Shown here: in pieces, positions 52,253 through 60,732 of the stretch
How positions within the stretch are numbered: the first letter of the stretch is position 1
Layout: each line of letters opens with the position of its first letter
Assembly (NCBI RefSeq): GCF_000621505.1
Contig: NZ_JHYD01000003.1
Location: 62,001 to 126,000 of the forward strand
From: Ruminiclostridium cellobioparum DSM 1351 = ATCC 15832
Lineage (GTDB): Bacteria; Bacillota; Clostridia; Acetivibrionales; DSM-1351
Direction: 5' to 3'
DNA length: 64,000 bases
Notes under the pieces: generated by a model
The model's database searches: none
What the model was told of the DNA's origin: nothing
Seen by the model: the letters and a program-made list of their open reading frames with translations, nothing else
Position numbers and translations under genes: made by a program

Positions 52253-52658
52253 TTATCATAAAATGTTATCCTGAGCAGCAGGTGGAATATATTGTTAAAA
52301 TGTGTAAAATTTTGCTGGGATGCTGTTGGCCGATTTACAAGTCATGGCAAAAAATGCTAATATTAGATCAATGATATTTGCTTTTTCAAATCAGGACAAA
52401 TACAGCGGTTATTTACAACTTGGGAAGGACATATGCTGATTATCCATTCTTCAATGTTTCAATAAATTAATCTGCATATTCGGTTTAAAACTCCGGGTTC
52501 CTTGACATTACCGGCGCATTTTAAAATTCGTCTGTTATTGCAAATTTTTTGGGTTTGACCCTAAAGAACATTAATTCGAAATAGGCCCTCATGTGAAGGG
52601 GATTGACTAATCAAAAATTATAAAAGAATTCTGTTCTTTAGGGAGTACCCATAAAAAA
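52253..52658. other. 406-base intergenic region with a large imperfect palindrome
   Basis: Lies between the convergent VOC and aminotransferase genes. No plausible gene is seen on either strand. Its right third is occupied by the long inverted repeat at 52543-52660. The left two thirds show no feature I can name; there is no clear intrinsic terminator for the VOC gene. Confidence 0.5.
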
Positions 52659-52660
52659 TT
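52543..52660. repeat. Large imperfect inverted repeat (MITE-like or RNA element)
   Basis: Paired blocks are AATTTTTT (52543-52550) with AAAAAATT (52653-52660), GGGT (52551-52554) with ACCC (52647-52650), and CCCTAAAGAACA (52559-52570) with TGTTCTTTAGGG (52632-52643), plus AATTC with GAATT further in. The loop is about 50 bases. The right end touches the aminotransferase stop codon. Neither strand has a U-run directly after the stem, so it is not a standard terminator. Confidence 0.75.
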
Positions 52661-53837
52661 ATTTAAACTCTTTGGCCAGGGCTTCAAAAGCAGGCAGGGA
52701 GTTTTTTATAGTTTCAAGACTTACACAGTAGGCCAGTCTGAAATGGCCCGGACAGCCGAACCCTGAGCCCGGAACTATGAGCAGGTTGTACTTGACTGCT
52801 CTGTTTTTAAATTCCACATCATCGGCAATAAATGATTTGGGGAACAGATAAAAGGCTCCGTCAGGTTTCACACATTCGTAGCCCAGGCTTGTCAGCCCAT
52901 TATACAACAAATCTCTTCTTTCTTTGTATATATTGATGTCAACCGTGGAATCAATAGTCCTTGCTATGACTTTCTGGAAAAGAGCGGGGGCATTGACATA
53001 TCCCAGAACCCTGTTGCAGTATATAAGTCCTCCCATAAGGGTATCAATATCTTCTGCCTCCGGATTTGCAGCTATATAACCCATTCTTTCCCCGGGAAGC
53101 GAAAGTGATTTGCTGAAACAGTCAATCATGACAGCGTTTTTGTATATGGTCAATATATTTGGTACGTCAACGTCATAGGCAAGCTTCCTGTAGGGTTCGT
53201 CGGATATTATATAAATAGTATGCCCGTATTCTCTTCCTTTTTCCTCAAGTACATTTGCAATGGCCTTTAAAATATCAGCACCGTAAACAACCCCTGTAGG
53301 ATTGTTTGGAGTGTTGATGAGAATAGCTTTCGTATTGGGTGTGATTTTTGATCTTAACAATTCAGGATCGGGTAAGAAAGTCCTTGAATCAGTATTTACT
53401 ATTACTGCTTTTCCTCCGTGATTATCAATGTAGGAGGTATATTCAACAAAGTAGGGTGCAAAAATTATAACCTCTTCATCAGGATTCAAAAGAGTTTTTA
53501 AAACTACATTAAGAGCTCCGCCGGCTCCCACAGTCATTACCACATTGTTAAAGGTTAGCTGCAGGCCGGTTTCCCTGTTGATTTTACCGGCTATGGTTTC
53601 TCTTACCTCGGTATAACCCGCATTGTTCATGTAAAGGTGCATACCCGGCTCTTCGGAATTGGCCAGCTCCCGGAGAGCGGCTTTAACTTCTGCAGGCGGT
53701 TCAGGGTCGGGATTTCCAAGAGAGAAATCGTAAACCTTATCTGCTCCGTATATTTTTTTTAATCTTGCACCTTCCTCAAACATGGCCCGTATCATTGAAG
53801 AATTAGCCAGTCTGTTGCTGATCTTGTCTGAAATCAT
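52659..53837 (-). CDS. PLP-dependent class I/II aminotransferase
   Basis: This 392-residue protein is on the reverse strand. It has fold-type I landmarks: YDFSLGNPDPEPPAEV, GAGGALNVVLKTLL, the NNPTGVVYG motif with the PLP-contacting Asn, the IISDEPYRKLAY segment, and the PLP lysine in SFSKSLSLPGERMGYIA. The C-terminal FRLAYCVS contains the substrate-carboxylate Arg. Aspartate- or aromatic-type substrates are possible; the exact one is not clear. The RqcH gene ends 12 bases upstream of its start, so the two are probably co-transcribed. Confidence 0.92.
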   Translation of the reverse strand: MISDKISNRLANSSMIRAMFEEGARLKKIYGADKVYDFSLGNPDPEPPAEVKAALRELANSEEPGMHLYMNNAGYTEVRETIAGKINRETGLQLTFNNVVMTVGAGGALNVVLKTLLNPDEEVIIFAPYFVEYTSYIDNHGGKAVIVNTDSRTFLPDPELLRSKITPNTKAILINTPNNPTGVVYGADILKAIANVLEEKGREYGHTIYIISDEPYRKLAYDVDVPNILTIYKNAVMIDCFSKSLSLPGERMGYIAANPEAEDIDTLMGGLIYCNRVLGYVNAPALFQKVIARTIDSTVDINIYKERRDLLYNGLTSLGYECVKPDGAFYLFPKSFIADDVEFKNRAVKYNLLIVPGSGFGCPGHFRLAYCVSLETIKNSLPAFEALAKEFK

Positions 53838-53849
53838 TCAAATTCCCCC

Positions 53850-55631
53850 TTAACGTATTTTTAAATTAATTTTATTTTGAGTTATTTCAAATACTTTTTC
53901 TTCCCCGGGTGTTACATTAACTGTTTTAAAGCTCTCGTAAATAACCATTCCGGGTTTGGCTCCGTTTGGTTTTTTAACATTCCTGACAAGGGTATAGTCA
54001 ACCGGCACATTGGAAGACATTTTGGCACTGCTGTGATAGGCGGCTAAAATAGCAGCTTCCAGCAAGGTTGAGTCAGGCACCTCACGCCGCTCTGCTCTTA
54101 TTATAACATGTGAGCCGGGAATATTCCTTGTGTGAAGCCAGATATCGCTTGCAGCCGCCAGCTTTAAAGTCAGCAGATCGTTTTGTTTATTGTTTTTGCC
54201 CACCAGTATCTGAAACCCGTCGCTTGAGGTAAAATCCAGAGGGGAGGAGGGTTTGTCCTGTTTCTTTTTTGAGTTTCTGGCAGATGCCCGGATATATCCC
54301 TGATCTGTGAGCTCCTGCCTGATTTCGTCAATTTCCTGTCTGCTGCTGCAATTCTCCAGCATGGTCTGAACACTTTGGAGGTATTCCAATTCCAAAAACG
54401 TATCCTTCAACTGTTGGGTTGCATTTAAATAGGTGCTTTTGGCCTTTGTATACTGTTTGAAATACCTTTGGGCGTTTTCCTGGGCGGATTTATACTCATT
54501 TAAAGGTATTTCAACATATTCTTCATTTTCACTGTAATAATTCAAAACCCGTGCAGTTTCACTGCCTGCGGGAATACAGTAAATATTGGCGGTAATCAGT
54601 TCTCCGAAAAGCTGAAGTTTTTCCCTGTCTGAAACCTCGCGCAATTTGTCATTGAAAAGGGCAATCTTCTTCTCACAGCGGTCTATACCGTTTTTAATCA
54701 CCTTTACAATATCGCCCATTTTCTGAGTCAGGCGCTCATTTGTATCCCGCAGGGAATAAAATTCGTCCAGCGCTGAGGACAAAAGCTCATATTTTTTGTA
54801 TATTGCCGGCTGTTCAGGAACAAAACAATAGAAGTCCAGAGGTTTCAGGAAATTTTTATCCTGATAGATTATACAGGGTTCAAAGCCATTGTTGTTTATC
54901 CGAGCAAGATAGTTTTTTAAAGCTGAAATCAAGTTGGCTTTCTGGGCATGGCTTAAAGCAGCAACCGGTGTTTTGGGAGCTACATCCGCAGCCCGGCAAA
55001 TTTCACGGCAGGTATAGGGACTGAAGCCTTTTATGAGATTTAACAATAAACCTTCAATATGTTTTGCCTCCGAAACCAATGGATGTTCAAAAATCCGTTC
55101 CGGAATAATATTCTCCGGAAGTTCCTTATTCTGAGCGGGAGGGAGGAAGTAGGGCCTGGCAGGCATTACCTCCCTGACACTGCTGATATCATTGTCCACA
55201 TGCTTTACCGAATCAATTATTTTATCTTCGCTGTTGAGCAGAATGATATTACTGTGCTTTCCCATTATTTCAACTACAACTCTTTTTACAGACAGATCAC
55301 CCAGTTCATTTACTGATTCAATATTAATGGAAATTACCCTCTCATAATCATGAAAGCTTATGTCCAGCAGCTTGCCGCCTGACAGGTGCTTTCTCATGAG
55401 CATGCAGAAAACAGGAGGGGTCTGGGGATTTTCTTTTTGTGAAGCCGTAATGTGAAGGCGGGGGTAGTTTGCATTTGCACTTGCAACCAGTCTGTAATTC
55501 TGGCTTTTTGAACGAACCAAAAGGACAACTTCGTCTGCTTCGGGCTGAAATACTTTTTCTACTCTGCCTCCGGCCAGCAGATCATTCAATTCATTAACAA
55601 TACATTTTGTTACTATTCCGTCAAATGGCAT
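53850..55631 (-). CDS. rqcH: RqcH/NFACT-family ribosome quality-control protein
   Basis: This 593-residue reverse-strand protein starts MPFDGIVTKCIVNELNDLLAGGRVEKVFQPEADEVVLLVRS, the NFACT-N signature. Helix-hairpin-helix and coiled-coil sections follow (residues about 180-440). The end is a NFACT-R domain with FTSSDGFQILVGKNNKQNDLLTLK, the WLHTRNIPGSHVII stretch and VDYTLVRNVKKPNGAKPG. The bacterial homologue RqcH adds alanine tails to peptides on stalled 50S subunits. The family was once annotated as fibronectin-binding protein FbpA. Length and domains are normal. Confidence 0.93.
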   Translation of the reverse strand: MPFDGIVTKCIVNELNDLLAGGRVEKVFQPEADEVVLLVRSKSQNYRLVASANANYPRLHITASQKENPQTPPVFCMLMRKHLSGGKLLDISFHDYERVISINIESVNELGDLSVKRVVVEIMGKHSNIILLNSEDKIIDSVKHVDNDISSVREVMPARPYFLPPAQNKELPENIIPERIFEHPLVSEAKHIEGLLLNLIKGFSPYTCREICRAADVAPKTPVAALSHAQKANLISALKNYLARINNNGFEPCIIYQDKNFLKPLDFYCFVPEQPAIYKKYELLSSALDEFYSLRDTNERLTQKMGDIVKVIKNGIDRCEKKIALFNDKLREVSDREKLQLFGELITANIYCIPAGSETARVLNYYSENEEYVEIPLNEYKSAQENAQRYFKQYTKAKSTYLNATQQLKDTFLELEYLQSVQTMLENCSSRQEIDEIRQELTDQGYIRASARNSKKKQDKPSSPLDFTSSDGFQILVGKNNKQNDLLTLKLAAASDIWLHTRNIPGSHVIIRAERREVPDSTLLEAAILAAYHSSAKMSSNVPVDYTLVRNVKKPNGAKPGMVIYESFKTVNVTPGEEKVFEITQNKINLKIR

Positions 55632-55696
55632 TTTAGTTTAAACTCCTATTTTTAAATGACATGATAACTCTTCAAATTTTTAAATTAAACAAAATT

Positions 55697-55731
55697 CAAA
55701 AAATAAGCTGCAATGTTGATTGCAACTTATT
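55697..55731 (-). terminator. Intrinsic terminator of the sulfhydrylase gene (reverse strand)
   Basis: On the reverse strand AATAAGTTGCAA pairs with TTGCAGCTTATT around TCAACA (one bulge), followed by TTTTTTG. It ends the gene at 55820-57088. Confidence 0.8.
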
Positions 55732-55819
55732 TTATCACACTTCAGTTTAGTGCATTCCTGATGGTCTGTAACATCTAAAATGATTATAACATTTAATATT
55801 CCAGCAGCCTAGGATTTTT

Positions 55820-57088
55820 TTAGTCCTCAAGAGCCTGGCGGATATCTTCTATAATATCTTCAACATTTTCAATACCTACCGAAAATCTGATCAGGCCGGG
55901 ATCAATGCCTGCCAGCACCAGCTGCTCGTCGGACAGCTGCCTGTGTGTGGAGCTTGCCGGGTGGAGAACTGCTGTGCGGCAGTCGGCAACATGAACTACT
56001 ATGGCGGCCAGCTTCAGCTTGTCCATAAACCTGACCGCAGCTTCCCTGCCTCCCTTGATCCGGAACGATACCACACCGCTGCAGCCCTCCGGCAGATATT
56101 TTCCGGCAATATCATGATATGGGTCATCCTTCAGGTAAGGATAGCTGACTGAAAGTATCCTGTCACTTCCCGCAAGGAACCCGGCCACTTTTTCTGCATT
56201 CCTGCAGTGACGTTCCATTCTTAAATGCAAGGTTTCCAACCCGATATTCAACAGGAATGCATTATTGGCCGACATATAGCAGCCGAAGTCCCTTATGAGC
56301 TGAACCCTGGCTTTGGTTATATAAGCAGCCTTGCCGCAGTCGCGGGTGTAAATCATACCGTGATAGGATTCGTCTGGTTCCGTCAGGCCTGGAAAATTGC
56401 CGTTTTCCCAGTTGAAATTGCCGGAATCAACAATGACGCCGCCGACACACAGGGCATGGCCGTCCATGTATTTGGTGGTTGAATGAATTACGATATCTGC
56501 GCCATATTCAAAAGGTCTGAGCAGCATTGGCGTAGCAAAAGTATTGTCTATTATCAGCGGCACCTTATTATTATGGGCTATCCTGGCAAATTTCTCAATG
56601 TCAAGCACACTGATTTTGGGATTTGCAATGGATTCGCCGAATAAGGCTTTTGTATTATATTGAAATGAATTTTGAATTTCTTCTTCCGAAGCGTCCTGGT
56701 CAATAAAGGTGATGCTGATGCCCATTTCACTTAATCTTTTGTCAAAGAGGTTAAGAGTTCCGCCATATATGGTGCTGGAGCATACAAAATGATCACCGGC
56801 TTTGCAAATATTCAATATGGACAGAAGAGAGGCAGCCTGGCCCGAGGATGTGCATACTGCGCCAATACCGCCTTCAAGGGCTGCAATTTTGTTTTCTACA
56901 CATTCCACAGTGGGATTGCTGATTCTTGAGTACATATGTCCGGGCACGGACAGATCAAACAACTTTGCCACATGTTCAGTAGAGTCATATTTATATGTAG
57001 TACTTTGATATACAGGTAAAACACGCGGTTCTCCATTTCCCGGCTTATAGCCCTCCTGGAGACATTTGGTTTCTATTTTCCATGTCAT
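55820..57088 (-). CDS. O-acetylhomoserine sulfhydrylase (Cys/Met-metabolism PLP enzyme)
   Basis: ATG at 57088 (reverse strand) has GAGGAG 8 bases away; the GTG at 57097 overlaps that site. The protein has about 422 residues. It has the PVYQSTTYKYDSTEHVAKLFDL start and YSRISNPTVECVE typical of the group. The PLP lysine is in HSTTKYMDGHALCVGGVIVDSG, and the end is GIDPGLIRFSVGIENVEDI. Length and signature match O-acetyl-L-homoserine sulfhydrylase (MetY-type), which makes homocysteine from sulfide. No S-box or T-box riboswitch was seen upstream. Confidence 0.88.
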   Translation of the reverse strand: MTWKIETKCLQEGYKPGNGEPRVLPVYQSTTYKYDSTEHVAKLFDLSVPGHMYSRISNPTVECVENKIAALEGGIGAVCTSSGQAASLLSILNICKAGDHFVCSSTIYGGTLNLFDKRLSEMGISITFIDQDASEEEIQNSFQYNTKALFGESIANPKISVLDIEKFARIAHNNKVPLIIDNTFATPMLLRPFEYGADIVIHSTTKYMDGHALCVGGVIVDSGNFNWENGNFPGLTEPDESYHGMIYTRDCGKAAYITKARVQLIRDFGCYMSANNAFLLNIGLETLHLRMERHCRNAEKVAGFLAGSDRILSVSYPYLKDDPYHDIAGKYLPEGCSGVVSFRIKGGREAAVRFMDKLKLAAIVVHVADCRTAVLHPASSTHRQLSDEQLVLAGIDPGLIRFSVGIENVEDIIEDIRQALED

Positions 57089-57257
57089 TGAAATCACTCC
57101 TCACAAGTAATAAAAGTTCTAAAATTTAACATTAGCTTATATTTTATAATACATTGGCGATTTTAACAATATTGGTGTACAAACATATGGGGCTGCAGTG
57201 CAAAGCAAGTGGTGACAAAACTTCACACGGCAGTCCCGGATATAATTTCAACAGCCC

Positions 57258-57443
57258 TCATGGTTTATAGGGATTTTCATTGGTGTGAAACTCCGGTTCA
57301 TACCAATCATCGATATTCTGATCAATTCTATCTATGGGTTTGATAGTACTGCTGAAACCTATAAACGGATTGTTTGGGATACTGTTAATGATATTGTTTA
57401 TTCTCTGCGAAACATAGCCGTCGTTTCTTCTTTTATTTCTCAT
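57258..57443 (-). CDS. Small hypothetical protein (61 residues)
   Basis: A reverse-strand frame from ATG 57443 with AAGGA six bases upstream encodes a hydrophilic, Asn/Ile/Pro-rich peptide (MRNKRRNDGYVSQRINNIINSIPNN..., ending NENPYKP). No family recognised. Its codon pattern looks more gene-like than the overlapping forward frame at 57285-57500. The 60 bases before it can fold into GGCTCAC/GTGAGCC and ACGGT/ACCGT stems, which may control it. Confidence 0.4.
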   Translation of the reverse strand: MRNKRRNDGYVSQRINNIINSIPNNPFIGFSSTIKPIDRIDQNIDDWYEPEFHTNENPYKP

Positions 57444-57592
57444 GAAGCATCCTTGCCTTTCTGGCTCACAAAATGTATGGATTTACGGTACTTACCGTGA
57501 GCCGGATAAGTCCATTACAACATAAATTCTTTTTAATGCTAGTTTAGGATAATTAAATTGATTTAATACAGGATGTTCCTTCCTTAAAAAAT

Positions 57593-57634
57593 AAAAAAGA
57601 TACAAAATCCTTTGACGGATTTTGTATCTTTTTT
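57593..57634. terminator. Strong two-way terminator downstream of the pyrophosphatase
   Basis: AAAAAAGATACAAAATCC (57593-57610) is the exact reverse complement of 57617-57634, with loop TTTGAC. A- and T-runs flank both sides, so it can stop transcription in either direction; it ends the reverse-strand pyrophosphatase gene. Confidence 0.95.
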
Positions 57635-57642
57635 ATTTATAA

Positions 57643-59916
57643 TCAAGCAGCGATATTTTCACTATCGGCAGCTTTGGTTTTCTTGAAGCCGCCCTTCTTG
57701 GAATAAATGATTGCACCCACTATCAATACGGCACAGATTACAAGTGCTGCCAGCATACCCGGATCGGTACTCTTATACTGTATGAGTATTGGTGCAGCTA
57801 AAAGGGAAACGAGATTGATAACCTTTATCATAGGATTGAGTGCGGGGCCTGCCGTATCCTTCAAAGGATCTCCGACGGTATCTCCGACAACAGCCGCCTT
57901 ATGGCACTCCGAGCCCTTTCCGCCATGGGCGCCATCTTCAATGGTTTTCTTTGCATTATCCCATGCTCCTCCTGAGTTGGCCATGAACACTGCAAGCAGC
58001 TGACCTGAAATAATTACTCCTGCAAGGAAGCCCCCCAGGGCCTCAACGCCAAGAAGGATACCTACTACTAATGGAGAAACTACCGCAATGATTGCCAGTC
58101 CAAGCAATTCTCTTTGAGCTGCTACGGTGCATATATCAACAGCCTTTTGATAATCCGGCTTTACCTTGCCCTGGAGAAGTCCGGGAATCTTGAACTGCCG
58201 TCTGACTTCATTGACGATAAGAGAGGCCGCCCTTGTAACCGAATTGATTATGAGGGAGGAGAACAGCCACGGAATACAGGCACCTATCAGCATACCGATG
58301 AAAACGGTAGGACTGGAGATTCTTATACCTGTATCAAATATAGTTTTATCAACGCCCATACCGACCTGTATCTTTGAAACATCTGTGAGGAAGGAGCCGA
58401 ACAGTGAAACGGCAGCAATAACGGCAGAACCTATGGCAACACCCTTGGTAATGGCCTTGGTTGTGTTTCCGGTAGCGTCGAGGCTGTCCATAACTTTTCT
58501 TGAATCCTTGTCCAGTCCTGCCAGTTCACCGATACCATTTGCATTGTCGGCAATTGGTCCGAAGGAGTCCATGGCAACATTGTTTCCGGTAAGGGTAAGC
58601 ATACCTATACCTGTCATTGCAACTCCATACAGGACATAATGCACATCCTGCCCCCAGAAAATAAGTACTGAGCTTAATATGGTAACTGCAATTACAACTG
58701 TTTGCCATACTGCACTTTCAAAACCTTCAGCAAGTCCGCGCAGGATAAGTGTGGCCGAACCGGTTTTTGAAGCACCGGCTATTTCCTTGACAGGCCGGTG
58801 GGTTGTATCTGTAAAATGTTTTGTAACCTCATCCAGTGCAACAGCCAGTAAAATACCCACACCCACACAAAGGAAAGCTCTCCATTCATTCATATAGAAG
58901 GCTGCCAGTAAAGCGAAAGATGCCAAACTTACCACTGCCGAGGTATAAAAACCTCTGTTTATTGAATTAAGGGCATCGCCCTTTTTGGAGCCTTTTACAA
59001 GATAAGTTCCGATTATTGAAGAAAGAACTCCTATTCCTCTGACCAGAAGAGGGAAGATTATCCATTTGAGTTCTCCGGTGATTGAATATAACGAAAGTCC
59101 TAAAATCAGGCCGGAAACGATGGTAACTTCATAGGATTCGAAAATATCTGCTGCCATTCCGGCACAGTCACCGACATTGTCACCTACCAGATCGGCTATG
59201 ACGGCGGCATTTCTGGGGTCATCCTCCGGAATGCCGGCTTCCACTTTACCCACCAGGTCGGCGCCCACATCGGCAGCTTTTGTATATATACCTCCGCCGA
59301 CTCTCATAAACAGCGCCAGCAGCGTTCCGCCGAAACCAAAGCCCAGCAGCGCATCCGGTGCAGCTATTCCAAGTATGATAAAAATAAGTGTTCCGCCAAG
59401 CAGACCCAGGCCATCTGTAAGCATACCTGTTATTGTACCGGTTCTGTATGCTATTTTCAGCGCTTCTCCGAAGCTTCTTCTGGAAGCCGAAGCAACACGG
59501 ACATTGCCTTCAACAGCCATTCTCATACCGAATTGACCGACAAGTAAAGAGAAGGTCGCACCCATGACAAAAGCGATGGCTCTTGCAAAACCGATTACAA
59601 TTTTAATTTGGTCTGCATTTAAGTTTGAAAATCTTTTTGTTGCCTCATCACTGGGAGGAACAATGTAGACTGAAAAGAAAAGAAGTACTGTAAGTACTGC
59701 AATAAGGGGAAGGATTGATTTCAACTGCCGGCGGAGATAGGCATCGGCGCCGCCTTTGATGGATCCCCAGACTTCCTGCATTTTTTCGGTACCCTTGTCA
59801 TACTTTAAAACCTGACGGCGAAGCATCAGTGCATATCCTAATCCCAGAAAGGCAATCAACAGTACACACCAGATCCCAAAAGTTTCAAAGCTTGTGGCAT
59901 TACTTAGACCAGACAT
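57643..59916 (-). CDS. hppA: Membrane-bound proton-pumping pyrophosphatase (predicted K+-independent)
   Basis: This 757-residue protein has about 16 transmembrane helices. The substrate and Mg2+ motif DVGADLVGKVEAGIPEDDPRN and the following LVGDNVGDCAGMAAD are intact. In the GNTTKAITKGVAIGSA segment the position that decides K+ dependence is Lys (Ala in K+-dependent enzymes), and the third residue after it is Thr. Both are signs of K+-independent enzymes, and known Na+ pumps are K+-dependent. H+ pumping is therefore predicted. It uses PPi from biosynthesis to build an ion gradient, valuable to an energy-limited anaerobe. Confidence 0.95.
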   Translation of the reverse strand: MSGLSNATSFETFGIWCVLLIAFLGLGYALMLRRQVLKYDKGTEKMQEVWGSIKGGADAYLRRQLKSILPLIAVLTVLLFFSVYIVPPSDEATKRFSNLNADQIKIVIGFARAIAFVMGATFSLLVGQFGMRMAVEGNVRVASASRRSFGEALKIAYRTGTITGMLTDGLGLLGGTLIFIILGIAAPDALLGFGFGGTLLALFMRVGGGIYTKAADVGADLVGKVEAGIPEDDPRNAAVIADLVGDNVGDCAGMAADIFESYEVTIVSGLILGLSLYSITGELKWIIFPLLVRGIGVLSSIIGTYLVKGSKKGDALNSINRGFYTSAVVSLASFALLAAFYMNEWRAFLCVGVGILLAVALDEVTKHFTDTTHRPVKEIAGASKTGSATLILRGLAEGFESAVWQTVVIAVTILSSVLIFWGQDVHYVLYGVAMTGIGMLTLTGNNVAMDSFGPIADNANGIGELAGLDKDSRKVMDSLDATGNTTKAITKGVAIGSAVIAAVSLFGSFLTDVSKIQVGMGVDKTIFDTGIRISSPTVFIGMLIGACIPWLFSSLIINSVTRAASLIVNEVRRQFKIPGLLQGKVKPDYQKAVDICTVAAQRELLGLAIIAVVSPLVVGILLGVEALGGFLAGVIISGQLLAVFMANSGGAWDNAKKTIEDGAHGGKGSECHKAAVVGDTVGDPLKDTAGPALNPMIKVINLVSLLAAPILIQYKSTDPGMLAALVICAVLIVGAIIYSKKGGFKKTKAADSENIAA

Positions 59917-60264
59917 AAAACATACACCCTTTCATAATTTATTTATTATATTTATATTGCATTTATAAAAAAAATTATTGATCGGAGATAATGGTTTGGA
60001 GTAATATGAAAAAATTGTGCCATATTATACATTCGGTAAAATTATAGAATATCCTTCAATTTTTACGAAGATAAAAAAATTTTTTTTATAGGATATATAG
60101 TACCAATAAGTGCTTATTCTGAGTATATATTCCTATTGACCGCAATATTTGTCTTAAAATATAATTTCAAAGTAATGCCTGCAGAAAATGTAAAATCAGA
60201 TCAATATTTGTCATGGAGTTATAACAATTTATAACTATATAAAAATTTTTATGGAGGTTTTATT
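59917..60264. other. Divergent promoter region between pyrophosphatase and DUF4234 genes
   Basis: About 350 AT-rich bases separate two divergent genes. The forward promoter is at 60136-60165. The reverse one, needed for the pyrophosphatase, should lie around 59950-60060, but no single box pair stands out. No coding frame is credible. Confidence 0.5.
60136..60165 (+). promoter_or_regulatory. Promoter of the DUF4234 gene
   Basis: TTGACC (60136-60141) and TATAAT (60160-60165) are spaced 18 bases, giving a leader of about 90 bases. Confidence 0.75.
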
Positions 60265-60666
60265 ATGTTAAAGCAACGTTCTTTTTGGGGTTACATCGGG
60301 CTTTGCATTATAACTTTCGGAATATATGGATTGGTGTTTGTCTATAAGATGACCAGTGACATCAATACATTAACAGCAGCCGAAAGTGCGGAAACAAGCC
60401 CGGGCTTGGCACTTGTACTTTACATGTTCACAGGAGGTATATATCCGTTGATATGGTATTATCAGCAGGGTCAGAAATTATACGATTCCGGAATGGCAAA
60501 GGGAGTAGCTGTAAAGGAGAAGGGATCGTCATATCTGCTATGGATAATCCTTGGTGCTTTCCTGATCGGTTTGGGACCGCTGATTGCACTTGCAAAATTT
60601 ATAAAGAATTACAACAGTTTGGTTCTTATATATAACAACAAAGTTGTTACAGGAGCTAACGCTTAA
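60265..60666 (+). CDS. DUF4234 family small membrane protein
   Basis: This 133-residue protein, after TGGAGG, has the DUF4234 pattern: RSFWGYIGLCIITFGIYGLVFVYKMTSDIN, then FTGGIYPLIWYYQQGQKLYDSG. It has about three transmembrane helices (residues 8-25, 47-64 and 88-108). The family function is unknown. It has its own promoter and terminator, so it is a single-gene unit. Confidence 0.85.
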   Translation: MLKQRSFWGYIGLCIITFGIYGLVFVYKMTSDINTLTAAESAETSPGLALVLYMFTGGIYPLIWYYQQGQKLYDSGMAKGVAVKEKGSSYLLWIILGAFLIGLGPLIALAKFIKNYNSLVLIYNNKVVTGANA

Positions 60667-60679
60667 CTACAGAAAAACA

Positions 60680-60722
60680 AAAAAAGCAGAGTCCTCATTT
60701 TGTCGGAGGACTCTGCTTTTTT
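60680..60722. terminator. Two-way terminator between DUF4234 and YhgE/Pip genes
   Basis: AAAAAAGCAGAGTCCTC (60680-60696) is the exact complement of 60706-60722 around ATTTTGTCG. It serves both convergent genes. Confidence 0.95.
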
Positions 60723-60732
60723 AATATATGTT

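Noticed and set aside
53850-55631. Fibronectin-binding adhesin (old FbpA annotation)
   Set aside because: Domain order is that of RqcH/NFACT ribosome quality-control proteins, and there is no secretion signal.
57089-57257. SAM or T-box riboswitch before the O-acetylhomoserine sulfhydrylase
   Set aside because: The reverse strand shows a GGGACTGCC but none of the other conserved S-box blocks, and no T-box AGGGTGGNACCGCG.
57285-57500. 71-codon forward frame overlapping the small reverse-strand gene
   Set aside because: No ribosome site and less gene-like composition than the reverse frame.
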